Shown here: positions 16,627 through 26,067 of the stretch, in pieces | How the letters are laid out: every line of letters starts with the position of its first letter | How positions within the stretch are numbered: the first letter of the stretch is position 1 | Assembly (NCBI GenBank): GCA_022800815.1 | Contig: JAAWRC010000004.1 | Location: forward strand, 1-64,000 | DNA from: Lachnospiraceae bacterium | GTDB lineage: Bacteria > Bacillota > Clostridia > Lachnospirales > Lachnospiraceae | Direction: 5' to 3' | Length of the DNA stretch: 64,000 bases | Position numbers and translations under genes: made by a program | The notes under the pieces: model-generated | Told to the model about the DNA's origin: nothing | Seen by the model: only the letters and a program-made list of their open reading frames with translations | The model's database searches: none

Positions 16627-17114
16627 TTAGAAATTCCAGTATCGATCATATTCCTGGGGACTTGCAGAAGAATAGATCGCATTTCGTTTGCGGATGCCGC
16701 TGAGTTCCTGTCTGGAAAACTGCAGAGCGGCGAGCATGGTTTCATCCGGAGTTAAATCTATATCTGAAAGCAGACAATCCGCACTTTGTTTTTTGCTCCT
16801 CCGATAAAATAGAGGTACAGCGTTATAAGAGAAGCAGGGTCTCCATTATGATGCTGAAAAGGGGGAAGGACAGAGGCGATTTCCGGCAAAGAATCTGAAG
16901 AAAAGGAAGGCAGAAGATGGTGGATGGACACGGCAAGAGCATCTGAAATGTCTTTCAAGGTTTCCAGATCAATTTTTACGGTACCTTGTTCATATTTGGA
17001 AAGAGTGGATTTGCTTTTGTGAATCCGCTTTGCCAGACGATCCAGTGTCATGCCCTCTGCAATTCGGACCTTCTTAATATTCTGACCTGTAATCTGTGAA
17101 ATGTTCATATTCAT
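16627..17114 (-). pseudogene. XRE-family regulator, truncated/frameshifted
   Basis: The intact frame (16758-17114, 118 residues) has a clear XRE helix-turn-helix: GQNIKKVRIAEGMTLDRLAKR, then SKSTLSKYEQGTVKIDLETL. It ends abruptly at FQI-stop. Directly beyond, in another frame (down to a stop at 16627), the sequence reads as a protein tail: LTPDETMLAALQFSRQELSG. In related regulators I know, these pieces are the two ends of a C-terminal domain, so the middle appears deleted. The N-terminal DNA-binding part could still be made. It is divergent from the his operon. The 220 bases between 16407 and 16626 hold nothing I recognise. Confidence 0.65.
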
Positions 17115-17276
17115 CCCTTTTCGTAAAATAAAAGTATAGTGATGTTTAGATCATTGTATCATGGAGGGATGGTTTGTCAATAAAATTTTCCTTGCTCATT
17201 CTCTCCTGCGGTAGTACAATACCTTTGTTGAGGGGCCTGCGGCGGGGACGGACGCAGGTGTTTTGTCGGAAAGAAA

Positions 17277-17305
17277 TTGACAGATCAGCCGGAAGTGGTT
17301 ATAAT
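17277..17305 (+). promoter_or_regulatory. consensus sigma-A promoter of the his operon
   Basis: TTGACA (17277-17282), exactly 17 bp, then TATAAT (17300-17305): a perfect consensus about 75 bases upstream of hisZ. The short leader shows no T-box or attenuator structure that I can identify. Confidence 0.92.
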
Positions 17306-17382
17306 GAATTTCGTGTGATAATTTGCTATCACGTTACTATGGTAAAGCGATGCGGGATCAGAGAGTGACAGGGAGAGAGGTT

Positions 17383-18738
17383 ATGAAACAATTGCTTCAC
17401 ACGCCGGAGGGAGTCCGGGATATTTATAATTCGGAATATGAGAGGAAGCTGGCGGTGGAGGGCCGGCTGCGGGAGGTTCTTCGGTCCTACGGTTACAGTG
17501 AGCTGCAGACGCCCTCCTTTGAGTTTTTTGACATTTTCAACAAGGAGCGGGGGAGCGTGGCCTCCAGGGAGATGTACAAGTTTTTTGACCGGGAGGGGAA
17601 CACGCTGGTGCTCCGGCCGGACATGACGCCGCCGGTGGCCCGCTGCGCCGCCAAGTATTATATGGAAGAAACGCTGCCGATCCGTCTTTCTTATCTGGCC
17701 AACACCTTTATCAACCATTCCAGTTATCAGGGGAGGCTGAAGGAGTCGACGGTGCAGGGGGCGGAGTTCATCGGCGACGCTTCCAGCGACGCCGACGGGG
17801 AGATGATCGCCCTCTCGGTGAATGCGCTTTTAGCGGCGGGCCTTACGGACTTTCAGGTGGACGTGGGCCAGGTGGAGTTTTTCAACGGGCTGGTGGAGGA
17901 GGCGGGCCTTCTTCCGGAGACCGAGGCCAGGCTCCGGGAGCTGATTGAGGAGAAGAATTTTTTCGGCGTGGAGGAGCTGGTGTCCGGGCAGAAGCTTGAC
18001 GGGAGGATTTCGGAGGTGTTTCGGAGACTTCCGGAACTCTTTGGCTCGGCGGACCTTCTTCGGACGGCGGCGGGGCTGGCGGTCAACGCCCGCATGGAGG
18101 CGGCGGTGGAACGGCTCGAAAACCTCTGGCGGATTTTGAAGCTCTACGGCCTGTCGGATTATGTGTCCTTTGACCTCGGCATGCTTGGAAAGTACCGGTA
18201 TTATACGGGCATCATTTTCCGGGGCGTGACCTTTGGCATGGGGGAGCCCATCTTGTCGGGGGGGCGCTATGACGGCCTGATGCGCCAGTTCGGGAAGGAG
18301 GCCCCGGCGGTGGGCTTTTCGATCTCGGTGGACGGCCTTTTGGCGGCTCTTTCCAGACAGGGGATTTCGGTGGAGGTCCCGGAGCCGGCTTTTTTGTTTG
18401 TCTATGACAGAGAGCGGCAGGAGACGGCCATTCCCCTGGCGGCCGGGTGGCGGAGAGAGGGGCGGAAGCTCCAGCTCGTTCGGAGGATGGACAGGATTTC
18501 TCTGGAGGAGTATAAGCGCTTCGGGGAGAGAAACCGCATGGATGTGCTGTATTATCTTTCCGGGGACGGGTTCTTTGTCTGGGGGAAGGATGCGCCGGAA
18601 GCGGTGAGGACGGAGCTTCCGGGGACCGGGCCCTCGGGGGGCGATGGGACTGAATCCGCAGAAGCGGAGTCTGGAGAAGCGGAGTTAGGAGAAGAGCCAG
18701 ATGGGAACGGTTCGGAGCGGGAGGAGGACGCACGGTGA
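17383..18738 (+). CDS. hisZ: ATP phosphoribosyltransferase regulatory subunit HisZ
   Basis: A 451-residue histidyl-tRNA-synthetase paralogue that forms a hetero-octamer with short HisG and confers histidine feedback. Class II synthetase features remain (TPEGVRDIY at the start; [12 protein letters not shown] near residue 306). The C-terminus carries an acidic, Glu/Gly-rich tail of about 40 residues that looks disordered and is not usual. ATG 17383 follows GGGAGAGAGG. Its stop overlaps the hisG start by four bases. Confidence 0.93.
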   Translation: MKQLLHTPEGVRDIYNSEYERKLAVEGRLREVLRSYGYSELQTPSFEFFDIFNKERGSVASREMYKFFDREGNTLVLRPDMTPPVARCAAKYYMEETLPIRLSYLANTFINHSSYQGRLKESTVQGAEFIGDASSDADGEMIALSVNALLAAGLTDFQVDVGQVEFFNGLVEEAGLLPETEARLRELIEEKNFFGVEELVSGQKLDGRISEVFRRLPELFGSADLLRTAAGLAVNARMEAAVERLENLWRILKLYGLSDYVSFDLGMLGKYRYYTGIIFRGVTFGMGEPILSGGRYDGLMRQFGKEAPAVGFSISVDGLLAALSRQGISVEVPEPAFLFVYDRERQETAIPLAAGWRREGRKLQLVRRMDRISLEEYKRFGERNRMDVLYYLSGDGFFVWGKDAPEAVRTELPGTGPSGGDGTESAEAESGEAELGEEPDGNGSEREEDAR

Positions 18739-19370
18739 GGTATTTGACGATCGCCCTGGCGAAGGGGCGGATGGCGAAAAAGTCCATGGAGCTTTTCGAG
18801 GCCATCGGGATTCCCTGTGAGGAGATGAAGGAGGAGGGGACGAGAAAGTTAATTTTCGTCAACGAGGACCTCAAGGTGCGGTTTTTCCTGGCCAAGGCCA
18901 ACGACGTGCCCACCTATGTGGAGTACGGGGCCGCCGACCTGGGGGTCGTGGGGAAGGACACTCTTCTGGAGGAGGGCAGGCGGCTCTACGAGGTGCTGGA
19001 CCTGGGGATCGGCCGGTGCCGGATGTGTGTCTGCGGGCCGAGGGAGGCGGCGGATAAGCTAAAGCACCATGAGCTCATCCGGGTGGCCACCAAGTATCCG
19101 GGCATTGCGAAGGATTATTTTTATAATAAGAAGCATCAGACGGTGGAGATCATCAAGCTGAACGGTTCCATTGAGCTGGCCCCCATCGTGGGTCTTGCGG
19201 AGGTGATCGTGGACATCGTGGAGACCGGGTCCACTCTCCGGGAGAACGGGCTGGACGTGCTGGAGGAGATCGTGCCTCTTTCGGCCAGGATGGTGGTCAA
19301 CCAGGTGAGCATGAAAATCGAGCATGAGCGGATCAGCCGGATTCTGGACGCCATGAGGGCGCTTTTATAG
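18735..19370 (+). CDS. hisG: ATP phosphoribosyltransferase, short form
   Basis: HisG catalyses the first step of histidine synthesis (ATP + PRPP to phosphoribosyl-ATP). At 211 residues it is the short form that lacks the C-terminal regulatory domain and depends on HisZ, which lies directly upstream. Motifs: [10 protein letters not shown] at the start, [15 protein letters not shown], and the PRPP loop [19 protein letters not shown] start within GTGA, overlapping the hisZ stop. Confidence 0.96.
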   Translation: MRYLTIALAKGRMAKKSMELFEAIGIPCEEMKEEGTRKLIFVNEDLKVRFFLAKANDVPTYVEYGAADLGVVGKDTLLEEGRRLYEVLDLGIGRCRMCVCGPREAADKLKHHELIRVATKYPGIAKDYFYNKKHQTVEIIKLNGSIELAPIVGLAEVIVDIVETGSTLRENGLDVLEEIVPLSARMVVNQVSMKIEHERISRILDAMRALL

Positions 19371-19402
19371 GAAACGACAAGAGAACAGGGAGGAACAACC
19401 AT

Positions 19403-20692
19403 ATGAAGATGATCAGGCTTGGGGAGGATTCCAGGAGGGCCCTTAAAGAACTTCTTGCGAAACGGAGTCCTTCCCAGTACGGGGCTTACTTAGGCACGGT
19501 GAATGAGATCGTGGAGAATGTGAGGAAGAACGGGGATGCCGCCCTCTTTGCCTACACGGAGCGGTTTGACGGCTGCAAGGTGGAGAAGGACAATGTGCTG
19601 GTGACGGAGGATGAGATCGCAGAGGCCTACAGGAAGGTGGACGGGGAGCTTCTGTCGGTGATCCGGAAGGCCCTCGTGAACATCCGGACTTTTCATGAGA
19701 AACAGCGCCGCTATAGCTGGTTTGACTCTTCGGAGGAGGGCATCCTTCTGGGGCAGAAGCTCACGCCTTTAAATCGGGTCGGCGTCTATGTGCCGGGGGG
19801 AAAGGCGGTGTATCCCTCGTCGGTCCTCATGAACATCGTGCCGGCGAAGGTGGCCGGCGTGGGGGAGATTGTCATGACGACGCCGCCGGCAAGGGACGGG
19901 AGCCTGAATGCGGCGGTCCTGGTGGCGGCGAAGGAGGCCGGGGCGGACCGGATTTTCAAAGCCGGCGGGGCCCAGGCGGTGGCGGCCCTGGCTTTCGGGA
20001 CGGAATCCATCCCCAAGGTGGACAAGATCGTGGGGCCGGGGAATATTTTCGTGGCCCTGGCCAAGAAGGCGGTCTTTGGTTTTGTGAGCATTGATTCCAT
20101 TGCGGGCCCCAGCGAGATTCTGGTGCTGGCCGACGAGACGGCCAATCCCCGCTACGTGGCGGCGGACCTTCTCTCCCAGGCGGAGCACGACGAGATGGCC
20201 TCGGCCATTCTGGTGACCACCTCGGAGAAGCTGGCCCTGGAGGTGAACCGGGAGATCGACGGGTTCTTGAAGGAGCTTTCCCGCCGGGAGATCATGGAGA
20301 AATCCCTGGACGCCTATGGCCGTATCCTTCTGGCGGAGAATATGGAGGAAGCCGTCCGGGCGGTCAACGATATTGCCTCGGAGCATCTGGAGATCATGAC
20401 GAGGGACGCCTTCACGGTCATGACGAAGATCCGCAATGCGGGGGCTATCTTTATCGGGGAGCATAGCTGTGAACCTTTGGGGGATTATTTTGCGGGGCCC
20501 AACCACGTGCTGCCCACCAACGGGACGGCGAAGTTTTTCTCGCCCTTGGGCGTGGACGACTTTGTGAAGAAGTCCAGTATCATTTCCTATTCCAGGGAGG
20601 CGCTTATGCCGGTCCATGAGGATATCATGAGGTTTGCCAGGAAGGAAGGGCTGACGGCCCATGAGAATGCAATTAAGGTGAGGTTTGAATAA
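19403..20692 (+). CDS. hisD: histidinol dehydrogenase
   Basis: HisD (429 residues) oxidises histidinol to histidine in two NAD-dependent steps, the end of the pathway. The zinc and base motifs are intact: [11 protein letters not shown] (Gln and His ligands) and ASEHLEIM (Glu-His base pair). It is preceded by GGGAGG and spaced 32 bases from hisG. Confidence 0.97.
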   Translation: MKMIRLGEDSRRALKELLAKRSPSQYGAYLGTVNEIVENVRKNGDAALFAYTERFDGCKVEKDNVLVTEDEIAEAYRKVDGELLSVIRKALVNIRTFHEKQRRYSWFDSSEEGILLGQKLTPLNRVGVYVPGGKAVYPSSVLMNIVPAKVAGVGEIVMTTPPARDGSLNAAVLVAAKEAGADRIFKAGGAQAVAALAFGTESIPKVDKIVGPGNIFVALAKKAVFGFVSIDSIAGPSEILVLADETANPRYVAADLLSQAEHDEMASAILVTTSEKLALEVNREIDGFLKELSRREIMEKSLDAYGRILLAENMEEAVRAVNDIASEHLEIMTRDAFTVMTKIRNAGAIFIGEHSCEPLGDYFAGPNHVLPTNGTAKFFSPLGVDDFVKKSSIISYSREALMPVHEDIMRFARKEGLTAHENAIKVRFE

Positions 20693-20702
20693 GGAGGATA
20701 TT

Positions 20703-21290
20703 ATGGCAAGGACGGCGACGATTGAACGGAAGACGAAGGAGACGGAGATTGTTCTCTCTCTAAATTTGGACGGGACGGGGGAGAGCCGGGTGGACACGGG
20801 AATCGGGTTCCTGGACCACATGCTGACGCTGTTTGCGAAGCACGGGTTTTTTGACCTGGAGGTGACGGTGAAGGGGGATTTGGAGGTGGACACCCACCAT
20901 TCTGTCGAGGATGCGGGCATCGTGCTGGGGCAGGCGATCGCCCAGGCGGTGGGGGACAAGCGGGGGATCTGCCGTTATGGCTCCTGCATCCTTCCCATGG
21001 ATGAGGTGCTCATGGTCTGCGCCCTGGATCTCTCGGGCCGTCCCTATCTGGTTTTTGACGCAGAGCTTAAAGCGGAGCGGGCGGGGGCCCTGGAGACGGA
21101 GATGGTTCAGGAATTTTTCTATGCGATTTCCTACGCAGCAGCTATGAACCTTCATATCAAGGAGCTCCACGGGGAGAATACCCATCACGTGATCGAGGCC
21201 ATGTTCAAGGCTTTTGCGAGGGCCCTCGATATGGCGACGGGGAAGGATGAGCGGATTCAGGGCCTGCTCTCCACGAAAGGGGCGCTTTAG
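20703..21290 (+). CDS. hisB: imidazoleglycerol-phosphate dehydratase
   Basis: A monofunctional HisB (195 residues), step six of the pathway. The two metal-binding HHxxE-type motifs are DTHHSVED and [15 protein letters not shown] lies seven bases before ATG 20703. No phosphatase domain is fused. Confidence 0.97.
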   Translation: MARTATIERKTKETEIVLSLNLDGTGESRVDTGIGFLDHMLTLFAKHGFFDLEVTVKGDLEVDTHHSVEDAGIVLGQAIAQAVGDKRGICRYGSCILPMDEVLMVCALDLSGRPYLVFDAELKAERAGALETEMVQEFFYAISYAAAMNLHIKELHGENTHHVIEAMFKAFARALDMATGKDERIQGLLSTKGAL

Positions 21291-21307
21291 ACAAGTTTGA
21301 CAGAGAG

Positions 21308-22579
21308 ATGATGAGGATGGATATGATGACGGAAAAGAAGAAGCTTGGGGCCTGTCTGGTTCTCTCGGAGGGGGCCGGGGAGCGTTCCCGGATGTTGGAC
21401 AATGACGGGGCGGATGTTTTGATGGCGGTGGACGTCTCGGAGGGGGATGCAGAGCATGAGGAGAGCATCGGGCGGCTGAAGCGGATGGTCCGGGGCCTGG
21501 ATGCCCCGGTGTTTGCCGGGGGACGCATCGAGCGGGTGGAGGATGTGAAGAAGTATCTCTATGCCGGGGCGAGGATGGTGTATTTGAAGGCCTCGGAGCC
21601 GCAGACTGTGGGGCTTTTGAGGGAGGTCTCGGACCGGTTCGGGAGGGAGAAGATTGCCGTCTGGCTGGATACGCCGGATGCGCTTTCCCGTGTGGAGGAG
21701 TATGGGAGCTTGGGGGCGGGGAGCTTCTTAATCTCGGCGAAAGACTGTCCGGGGGAGGGAGTCTCCTTCCCGGTGTATCTGCTCTCGGAGGATGGCACGG
21801 AGACGGGGATTTCGGCGCTTCTGTCCATTCCCGGCGTGGCCGGGGTGATTCTTGCGGCCGGGGAAGGGGCTTCTCCGGGGGAGGGTCTTGTGGAGGGCTC
21901 GTTCATGGAGCTTAAGGCGGGGCTTTCCGAGGCGGGCTTTTCCATGGAAATTTTCCGGTCGCCGGTTTCCTGGCAGGAGTTTAAGCTGGGGCCGGACGGC
22001 CTTTTGCCGGTCATTGTCCAGGATTACCGGACAGGCGAGGTGCTCATGATGGCTTACATGAATGAGCAGGCGTTTTTGGACACGCTTCGGACCGGGAGGA
22101 TGTGCTATTTCAGCCGAAGCCGGAGGAGCCAGTGGATGAAGGGGGAATCTTCGGGCCATTTCCAGTATGTGAAGTCTTTGCACCTGGACTGTGACAACGA
22201 CACGCTCCTGGCTAAGGTCTTTCAGGTGGGGCCGGCCTGTCATACCGGCTCCAGGTCCTGTTTTTTCCAGACGCTGGCGAAGAAGGAGTATGACGATGTC
22301 AACCCGCTTCTGGTGTTTGAGAAGGTCTATGGGGTGATCCGGGACCGGAAGCTTCACCCGAAGGAGGGGTCTTACACCAATTATCTTTTTGACAAGGGGA
22401 TCGACAAGATTTTGAAGAAGGTGGGGGAGGAGGCCACGGAGATCGTCATTGCGGCCAAGAATCCCGACCCGGAGGAGATCATCTACGAGCTGTCGGATTT
22501 CCTCTACCACGCCATGGTGCTGATGGTCCAGAAGGGCGTCGCCTGGGAGGACGTCACCAGGGAGCTGGCCAACCGGTAG
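21308..22579 (+). CDS. hisI: HisIE with an N-terminal barrel-like extension
   Basis: A 423-residue fusion. The C-terminal half is a complete HisI (PR-AMP cyclohydrolase; [11 protein letters not shown] and ACHTGSRSC, metal-binding cysteines) followed by HisE (PR-ATP pyrophosphatase; [14 protein letters not shown]). The N-terminal ~215 residues are not part of HisIE. They look like a degenerate (beta/alpha) barrel related to HisA/His[22 protein letters not shown] resembles the GGGIR--EDV--LL-AGA phosphate-binding half of those enzymes. The usual catalytic aspartates are not obvious, so it may be a relic or a regulatory domain. Several start codons (21308-21326) are possible. hisH, hisA and hisF are absent from this operon. 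Confidence 0.88.
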   Translation: MMRMDMMTEKKKLGACLVLSEGAGERSRMLDNDGADVLMAVDVSEGDAEHEESIGRLKRMVRGLDAPVFAGGRIERVEDVKKYLYAGARMVYLKASEPQTVGLLREVSDRFGREKIAVWLDTPDALSRVEEYGSLGAGSFLISAKDCPGEGVSFPVYLLSEDGTETGISALLSIPGVAGVILAAGEGASPGEGLVEGSFMELKAGLSEAGFSMEIFRSPVSWQEFKLGPDGLLPVIVQDYRTGEVLMMAYMNEQAFLDTLRTGRMCYFSRSRRSQWMKGESSGHFQYVKSLHLDCDNDTLLAKVFQVGPACHTGSRSCFFQTLAKKEYDDVNPLLVFEKVYGVIRDRKLHPKEGSYTNYLFDKGIDKILKKVGEEATEIVIAAKNPDPEEIIYELSDFLYHAMVLMVQKGVAWEDVTRELANR

Positions 22580-22698
22580 GCGGCGCCCGCCAGCTAACCT
22601 GGTTTGATGGAGGTGAAATTGCCTGCCATGGACGGTGCAGTAAAATCGGCCAAACTGACGTGTTCGCCGGGGAATGTCGCCGGGCGCTCTGAAAACAC

Positions 22699-22727
22699 TT
22701 GAATCCGCCCCCGAAATGAAGTAAAAT
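22699..22727 (+). promoter_or_regulatory. sigma-A promoter
   Basis: TTGAAT (22699-22704), 17 bp, TAAAAT (22722-22727), 60 bases before the small unknown gene, so that gene is transcribed apart from the his operon. Confidence 0.7.
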
Positions 22728-22786
22728 AGAGCCAAAGGACGCCGGAGGGTCGGATCGGCCTTCCGTGAAGTAAAGGGGGAGCTGCT

Positions 22787-23212
22787 ATGGCATGGCAGGA
22801 TCAATGTCTGCGTTCGCTGACGGACGCAAAACTGTTTTTATCGACGGCCCACATGGACCGGTTCAAGGAGACCTGGAAGGTGCTGAAAAGACAGCCTTTC
22901 TGCACGAAGGGACTCTGTAAGTGCCTGTTTCTTTCGGCCTGGGATCAGGAGCATTACCAATTTTTGAAGGACACGGTGGAGGAGATGATCGCAAGGAAGG
23001 ACACCGACACCTCCTACATGCTGGAGAAGGGGCGGGTGGTACTGGGTAATGTGGCTTTGAGCGAGCGGGAGCTTTTCAAGCTGTCCATTGAGTTTCTGGA
23101 GAAGGAAGGGCAGACTCCGGACGAGAGGTGTCTGTTGAAGCTGTCCCACCACTGGGTGCCCATCACGGACAACACGCTGGAGATGGGGAGGCTTCTGGAT
23201 TCGTTGGAATAG
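22787..23212 (+). CDS. unknown small protein
   Basis: 141 residues, no family recognised. Soluble and helical in appearance, with a Cys cluster (CTKGLCKC, about residues 39-46) and a closing segment CLLKLSHHWVPITDN. It has its own promoter, a GGGGGAG ribosome site and a strong terminator after it, so it is a real single-gene unit. The cysteines are not in a standard zinc-finger spacing. Confidence 0.7.
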   Translation: MAWQDQCLRSLTDAKLFLSTAHMDRFKETWKVLKRQPFCTKGLCKCLFLSAWDQEHYQFLKDTVEEMIARKDTDTSYMLEKGRVVLGNVALSERELFKLSIEFLEKEGQTPDERCLLKLSHHWVPITDNTLEMGRLLDSLE

Positions 23213-23238
23213 AAGGTCTTTCGCATTGGAAACATGTA

Positions 23239-23282
23239 AAAACGTCTGCTGTCGGCGGAAGGGTCGGCGGCAGACGTTTTGT
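23239..23282 (+). terminator. terminator
   Basis: AAAACGTCTGC pairs with GCAGACGTTTT around a GC-rich 20-base loop; the TTTTGTTG run completes it, 27 bases after the small unknown gene. Confidence 0.85.
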
Positions 23283-23463
23283 TGTGGTTCAAGTTCCGGT
23301 TTTGCCGGTATAGGGGAGTCTGTACAATCTGTATGGTTTTTGCGGGGATATTACAGGCAAAATGCGGGTTGTTTCTCTTCCGGGAAATGCGTTAAGATTA
23401 AGACAGGGGTTTGATGCTTGTCGACGATGCGCAGGAAAAGGAGAAAGAAAAAGGAGAAGGGGC

Positions 23464-24039
23464 ATGGATGTAAAGGGGCTGTTTGGGTTTGAGAATTTCA
23501 GTTTTCAATGTCTGACGGAGGCGCTGAAGCCCAGGATCGCCGACAACGGTTCTGTGACCTTCATTTCTTCCAACGGCGGCAAGGAGTGGAGGGCGCACAT
23601 TCCGGAGTGCGAGGCGGTGCTTGCCTGTACGTCCTGGGAGGAGGCGGTCTCCTGGTACGGGGCCCACCCGGAGAGCACGGGGCGGGGCTATGTGTTTGCC
23701 AAGGAGTGTCAGAATTTTTACGTGATGTCCAAGGCCTACACGCCGGAGTTCACAGAGCGGAGGCTCCGTCTCAACGCCATTGCCCCGGGCTTTACCATCA
23801 CGGGGCTCAGTGACGATTTTAACAAGTCCATCAACGGGGACGCTCAGTTCGGGAAAAACATCCTGGAGAATCTGTATCTGGGTTCCTGGAACGGAAGGGC
23901 CGCCATGCCGGAGGAGATGGGGCATCCCCTGGTGGCTCTGGGAAGCAAGCTCTGCAGCTACGTGAGCGGCCAGGTGGTCTATATTGACTATGGCAATGCC
24001 AGCGCCTGGGAGGTTCAGAGCCTGAAAGAGCAGAAGTGA
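23464..24039 (+). pseudogene. SDR-family oxidoreductase missing its N-terminal half
   Basis: 191 residues match only the C-terminal part of a short-chain dehydrogenase: SVTFISSNGGKEW (strand 5 with the catalytic Ser region), YVFAKECQNFYV (Tyr-x-x-x-Lys), then RLNAIAPGFTITGL and YVSGQVVYIDYGN. The glycine-rich TGxxxGxG nucleotide-binding half, normally about 90 residues, is absent, and no trace of it is seen in the 180 bases upstream. A good ribosome site (AAAGGAGAAGGGG) precedes ATG 23464, so the remnant could still be translated, but it should not bind NAD(P) alone. Confidence 0.75.
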
Positions 24040-24113
24040 CCGGAAATAACGACGCCAAAAGATTTTCGTTTTCGTACATTCCACGACTTTGCGGGGAGGC
24101 CCGCAGGGGAAGG

Positions 24114-24152
24114 ACGGCAGGGGTGAGCGCAGGCTTGCTTCTGCCGTTTTTC
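24114..24152 (+). terminator. probable terminator
   Basis: ACGGCAG pairs with CTGCCGT across a 20-base loop, followed by TTTTTC; ends the SDR remnant transcript before the two-component operon. Confidence 0.6.
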
Positions 24153-24224
24153 TTTTGGGGCTGTACGAAGGGGGCTTTGTGGAATATACTGGAAGCATGA
24201 GATGGAAGGAGTGGTGGGCGGAAT

Positions 24225-25097
24225 ATGGACGGACATGGAAACGGGAGGCTGCTTTTGGTGGAGGACGACGGGGAGATTCGGCAGATGCTTGGCGGCTTTC
24301 TGGGGGCGGAGTGTTTTGAGGTGGTTTTTGCGGCCGACGGGGAGGAGGCGCTAAAACGGTTTTCGGAAGGAAGCTACAGCCTGGTGCTCCTCGATCTCCG
24401 GCTTCCCGGGCGCAGCGGCCTGGAGGTTCTGGGGGAAATCAGGAAGAAAAGCACGGTGCCGGTGTTGATCCTCTCGGCGAAGGACACGGATTCGGACAAG
24501 GCCCTGGGGCTTTCTCTGGGAGCGGACGACTATGTGACGAAGCCTTTTTCCGTGACGGAGGTGTTGGCAAGGATCAAGGCGAACATCCGGCGGAGTACGG
24601 AGTATGCGGGGGGCTTGTTTGGAGAAGGTGTTCCCGGCGGAGGCATTCCCGGCGGAGGGCAGCGGCCTGCCGGGGAGGGGGAGCCGGTCCCGGGAACGGC
24701 GCTTCGCTGGGGGAAGCTTGTGCTGGACCCGGTGACGTTTTCGGTGGAGAAGGATGGGAAACCGGTCAGCCTGACGGTGAAGGAGTTCGAGATCCTCAGG
24801 CTGTTTCTCCGGAATCCGAAACGGGTCTATACGAAGGCCGCCCTCTATGCCAAGGTCTGGGAGGATGAATTTCTGGCCGACGAGAATGCGATCCAGGTCC
24901 ACGTCAGCAGGCTCCGGAACAAGATCGAGGACGACCCGAAAAATCCCAGGTGCATCGTCACGGTCTGGGGGATCGGCTACCGGCTGGGGGAGGAGCCGGC
25001 CGGGGAAGGCCGGCACAGGGAAGAAAGGTACATGGAAGAAGGGCGCACGGGGGAGGGCCGCATGGGGAATGGACCGCATTCGGAGGGCCGGTCATGA
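24225..25097 (+). CDS. OmpR-family response regulator
   Basis: 290 residues. The receiver domain has acidic residues 13-15, the phosphorylated Asp57 (LVLLDLRLPG) and the conserved Lys in VTKPFS. A winged-helix DNA-binding domain follows (about residues 165-260) with the FSVEKDGKPVSLTVKEFEI entry and the WGIGYRLGE end. A Gly/Pro-rich linker of about 35 residues separates them, and a repetitive Gly/Arg/Glu-rich tail follows; both are longer than usual. It overlaps the kinase start (ATGA). With the downstream ABC genes this is a BceR/BcrR-like arrangement for sensing antimicrobial peptides; that role is inferred from context. Confidence 0.9.
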   Translation: MDGHGNGRLLLVEDDGEIRQMLGGFLGAECFEVVFAADGEEALKRFSEGSYSLVLLDLRLPGRSGLEVLGEIRKKSTVPVLILSAKDTDSDKALGLSLGADDYVTKPFSVTEVLARIKANIRRSTEYAGGLFGEGVPGGGIPGGGQRPAGEGEPVPGTALRWGKLVLDPVTFSVEKDGKPVSLTVKEFEILRLFLRNPKRVYTKAALYAKVWEDEFLADENAIQVHVSRLRNKIEDDPKNPRCIVTVWGIGYRLGEEPAGEGRHREERYMEEGRTGEGRMGNGPHSEGRS

Positions 25098-26005
25098 GAG
25101 GGCGGGAGGAGACGGCCTTTTTGGCCCGGGAGCTCGCCAGGATTTTGGACGAGGGGAGTGATGAGAAGCTGATGGTCTTTACGGGGCGGGGGGAGACGAA
25201 GGAGCTCTGTGCCCAGATCAACCGGCTTTTGGAGGACAGGCAACGGCTGGCGGCGGAGTTTCGGGAGCGGGAGACGGCCATTTCCCGGATGCTTTCCAAT
25301 GTGTCCCACGATATCCGGACGCCCATGACGGTCCTCCTGGGTTATCTGGAAATGCTCCGTCTGCAGAGGGAGCGGACCGGGGAGGACGGGGCCCTGCCGG
25401 AGTCGGTGTGGGAGATGGCCGGGAAGGCGGAGGGGAAGGCGGTTCAGGTCATGGAGCTGATGGAGCAGTTTTTCACTTTGTCCAGGCTCAGGGCCGGGGA
25501 GGAGCGGCTCTCCCTGAAAAGGTTTGAGCTGGGGGAGGTCTGCCGGGAGTGCGTGCTGGATTTTTATGAGTCTTTGACGCTCAGGCAGTTTGAGGTGGAG
25601 GTTTCGATTCCGGAGGGGGAGGTGCCGGCCTTCGGGGACGAGACGGCCGTCCGGCGGATTTTGTTCAACCTGATTTCCAACGGGGTGCGGTATGGAGGGG
25701 ACGGGAAGTACCTGGGTTTTTCCCTGCACAGGGAGGCGTCCTTCGCCTGTGTCCGGGTGAGGGACAGGGGGGCGGGGCTTTCGCCGGAGGAGGTCTCCCA
25801 TGTGTTTGACCGGCTGTTCCGGGCGGAAGGGGGGAGCGGGCGGGAGGTTCCCGGGACCGGGCTGGGACTTTCGATCGCTAAGCGGCTGGCGGAGGAGATG
25901 GGCGGGACGCTCTCTGTCTCCAGCGAGCCTTTTGTGGAAACTTGTTTTTCTCTGCGGCTTCCCCTGGGGGCGGAGGGCCCTCGGGCCGATGAAAGGATTT
26001 CGTAA
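25094..26005 (+). CDS. sensor histidine kinase without membrane segments
   Basis: A 303-residue HisKA/HATPase kinase. The H-box SNVSHDIRTPMTVLLGYLEM has the phosphorylated His72. N-box (FNLISNGVRYGG), G1 (DRGAGL) and G2 (GTGLGLSIAK) are intact. The first 60 residues are polar and helical with no membrane segment, so it is a short cytoplasmic kinase and must sense through a partner, plausibly the ABC permease encoded downstream. It overlaps the response regulator stop by four bases. Confidence 0.9.
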   Translation: MRGREETAFLARELARILDEGSDEKLMVFTGRGETKELCAQINRLLEDRQRLAAEFRERETAISRMLSNVSHDIRTPMTVLLGYLEMLRLQRERTGEDGALPESVWEMAGKAEGKAVQVMELMEQFFTLSRLRAGEERLSLKRFELGEVCRECVLDFYESLTLRQFEVEVSIPEGEVPAFGDETAVRRILFNLISNGVRYGGDGKYLGFSLHREASFACVRVRDRGAGLSPEEVSHVFDRLFRAEGGSGREVPGTGLGLSIAKRLAEEMGGTLSVSSEPFVETCFSLRLPLGAEGPRADERIS

Positions 26006-26067
26006 GGTTTGGTTCAGCGCTTTGCAAGGTTTGTCTGCTAGAATGGTTTCAGAAGGAGGGAAGGGCG

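Noticed and set aside
17306-17382. T-box or his attenuator ahead of hisZ
   Set aside because: The leader is only about 70 bases, with no histidine-codon leader or terminator hairpin.
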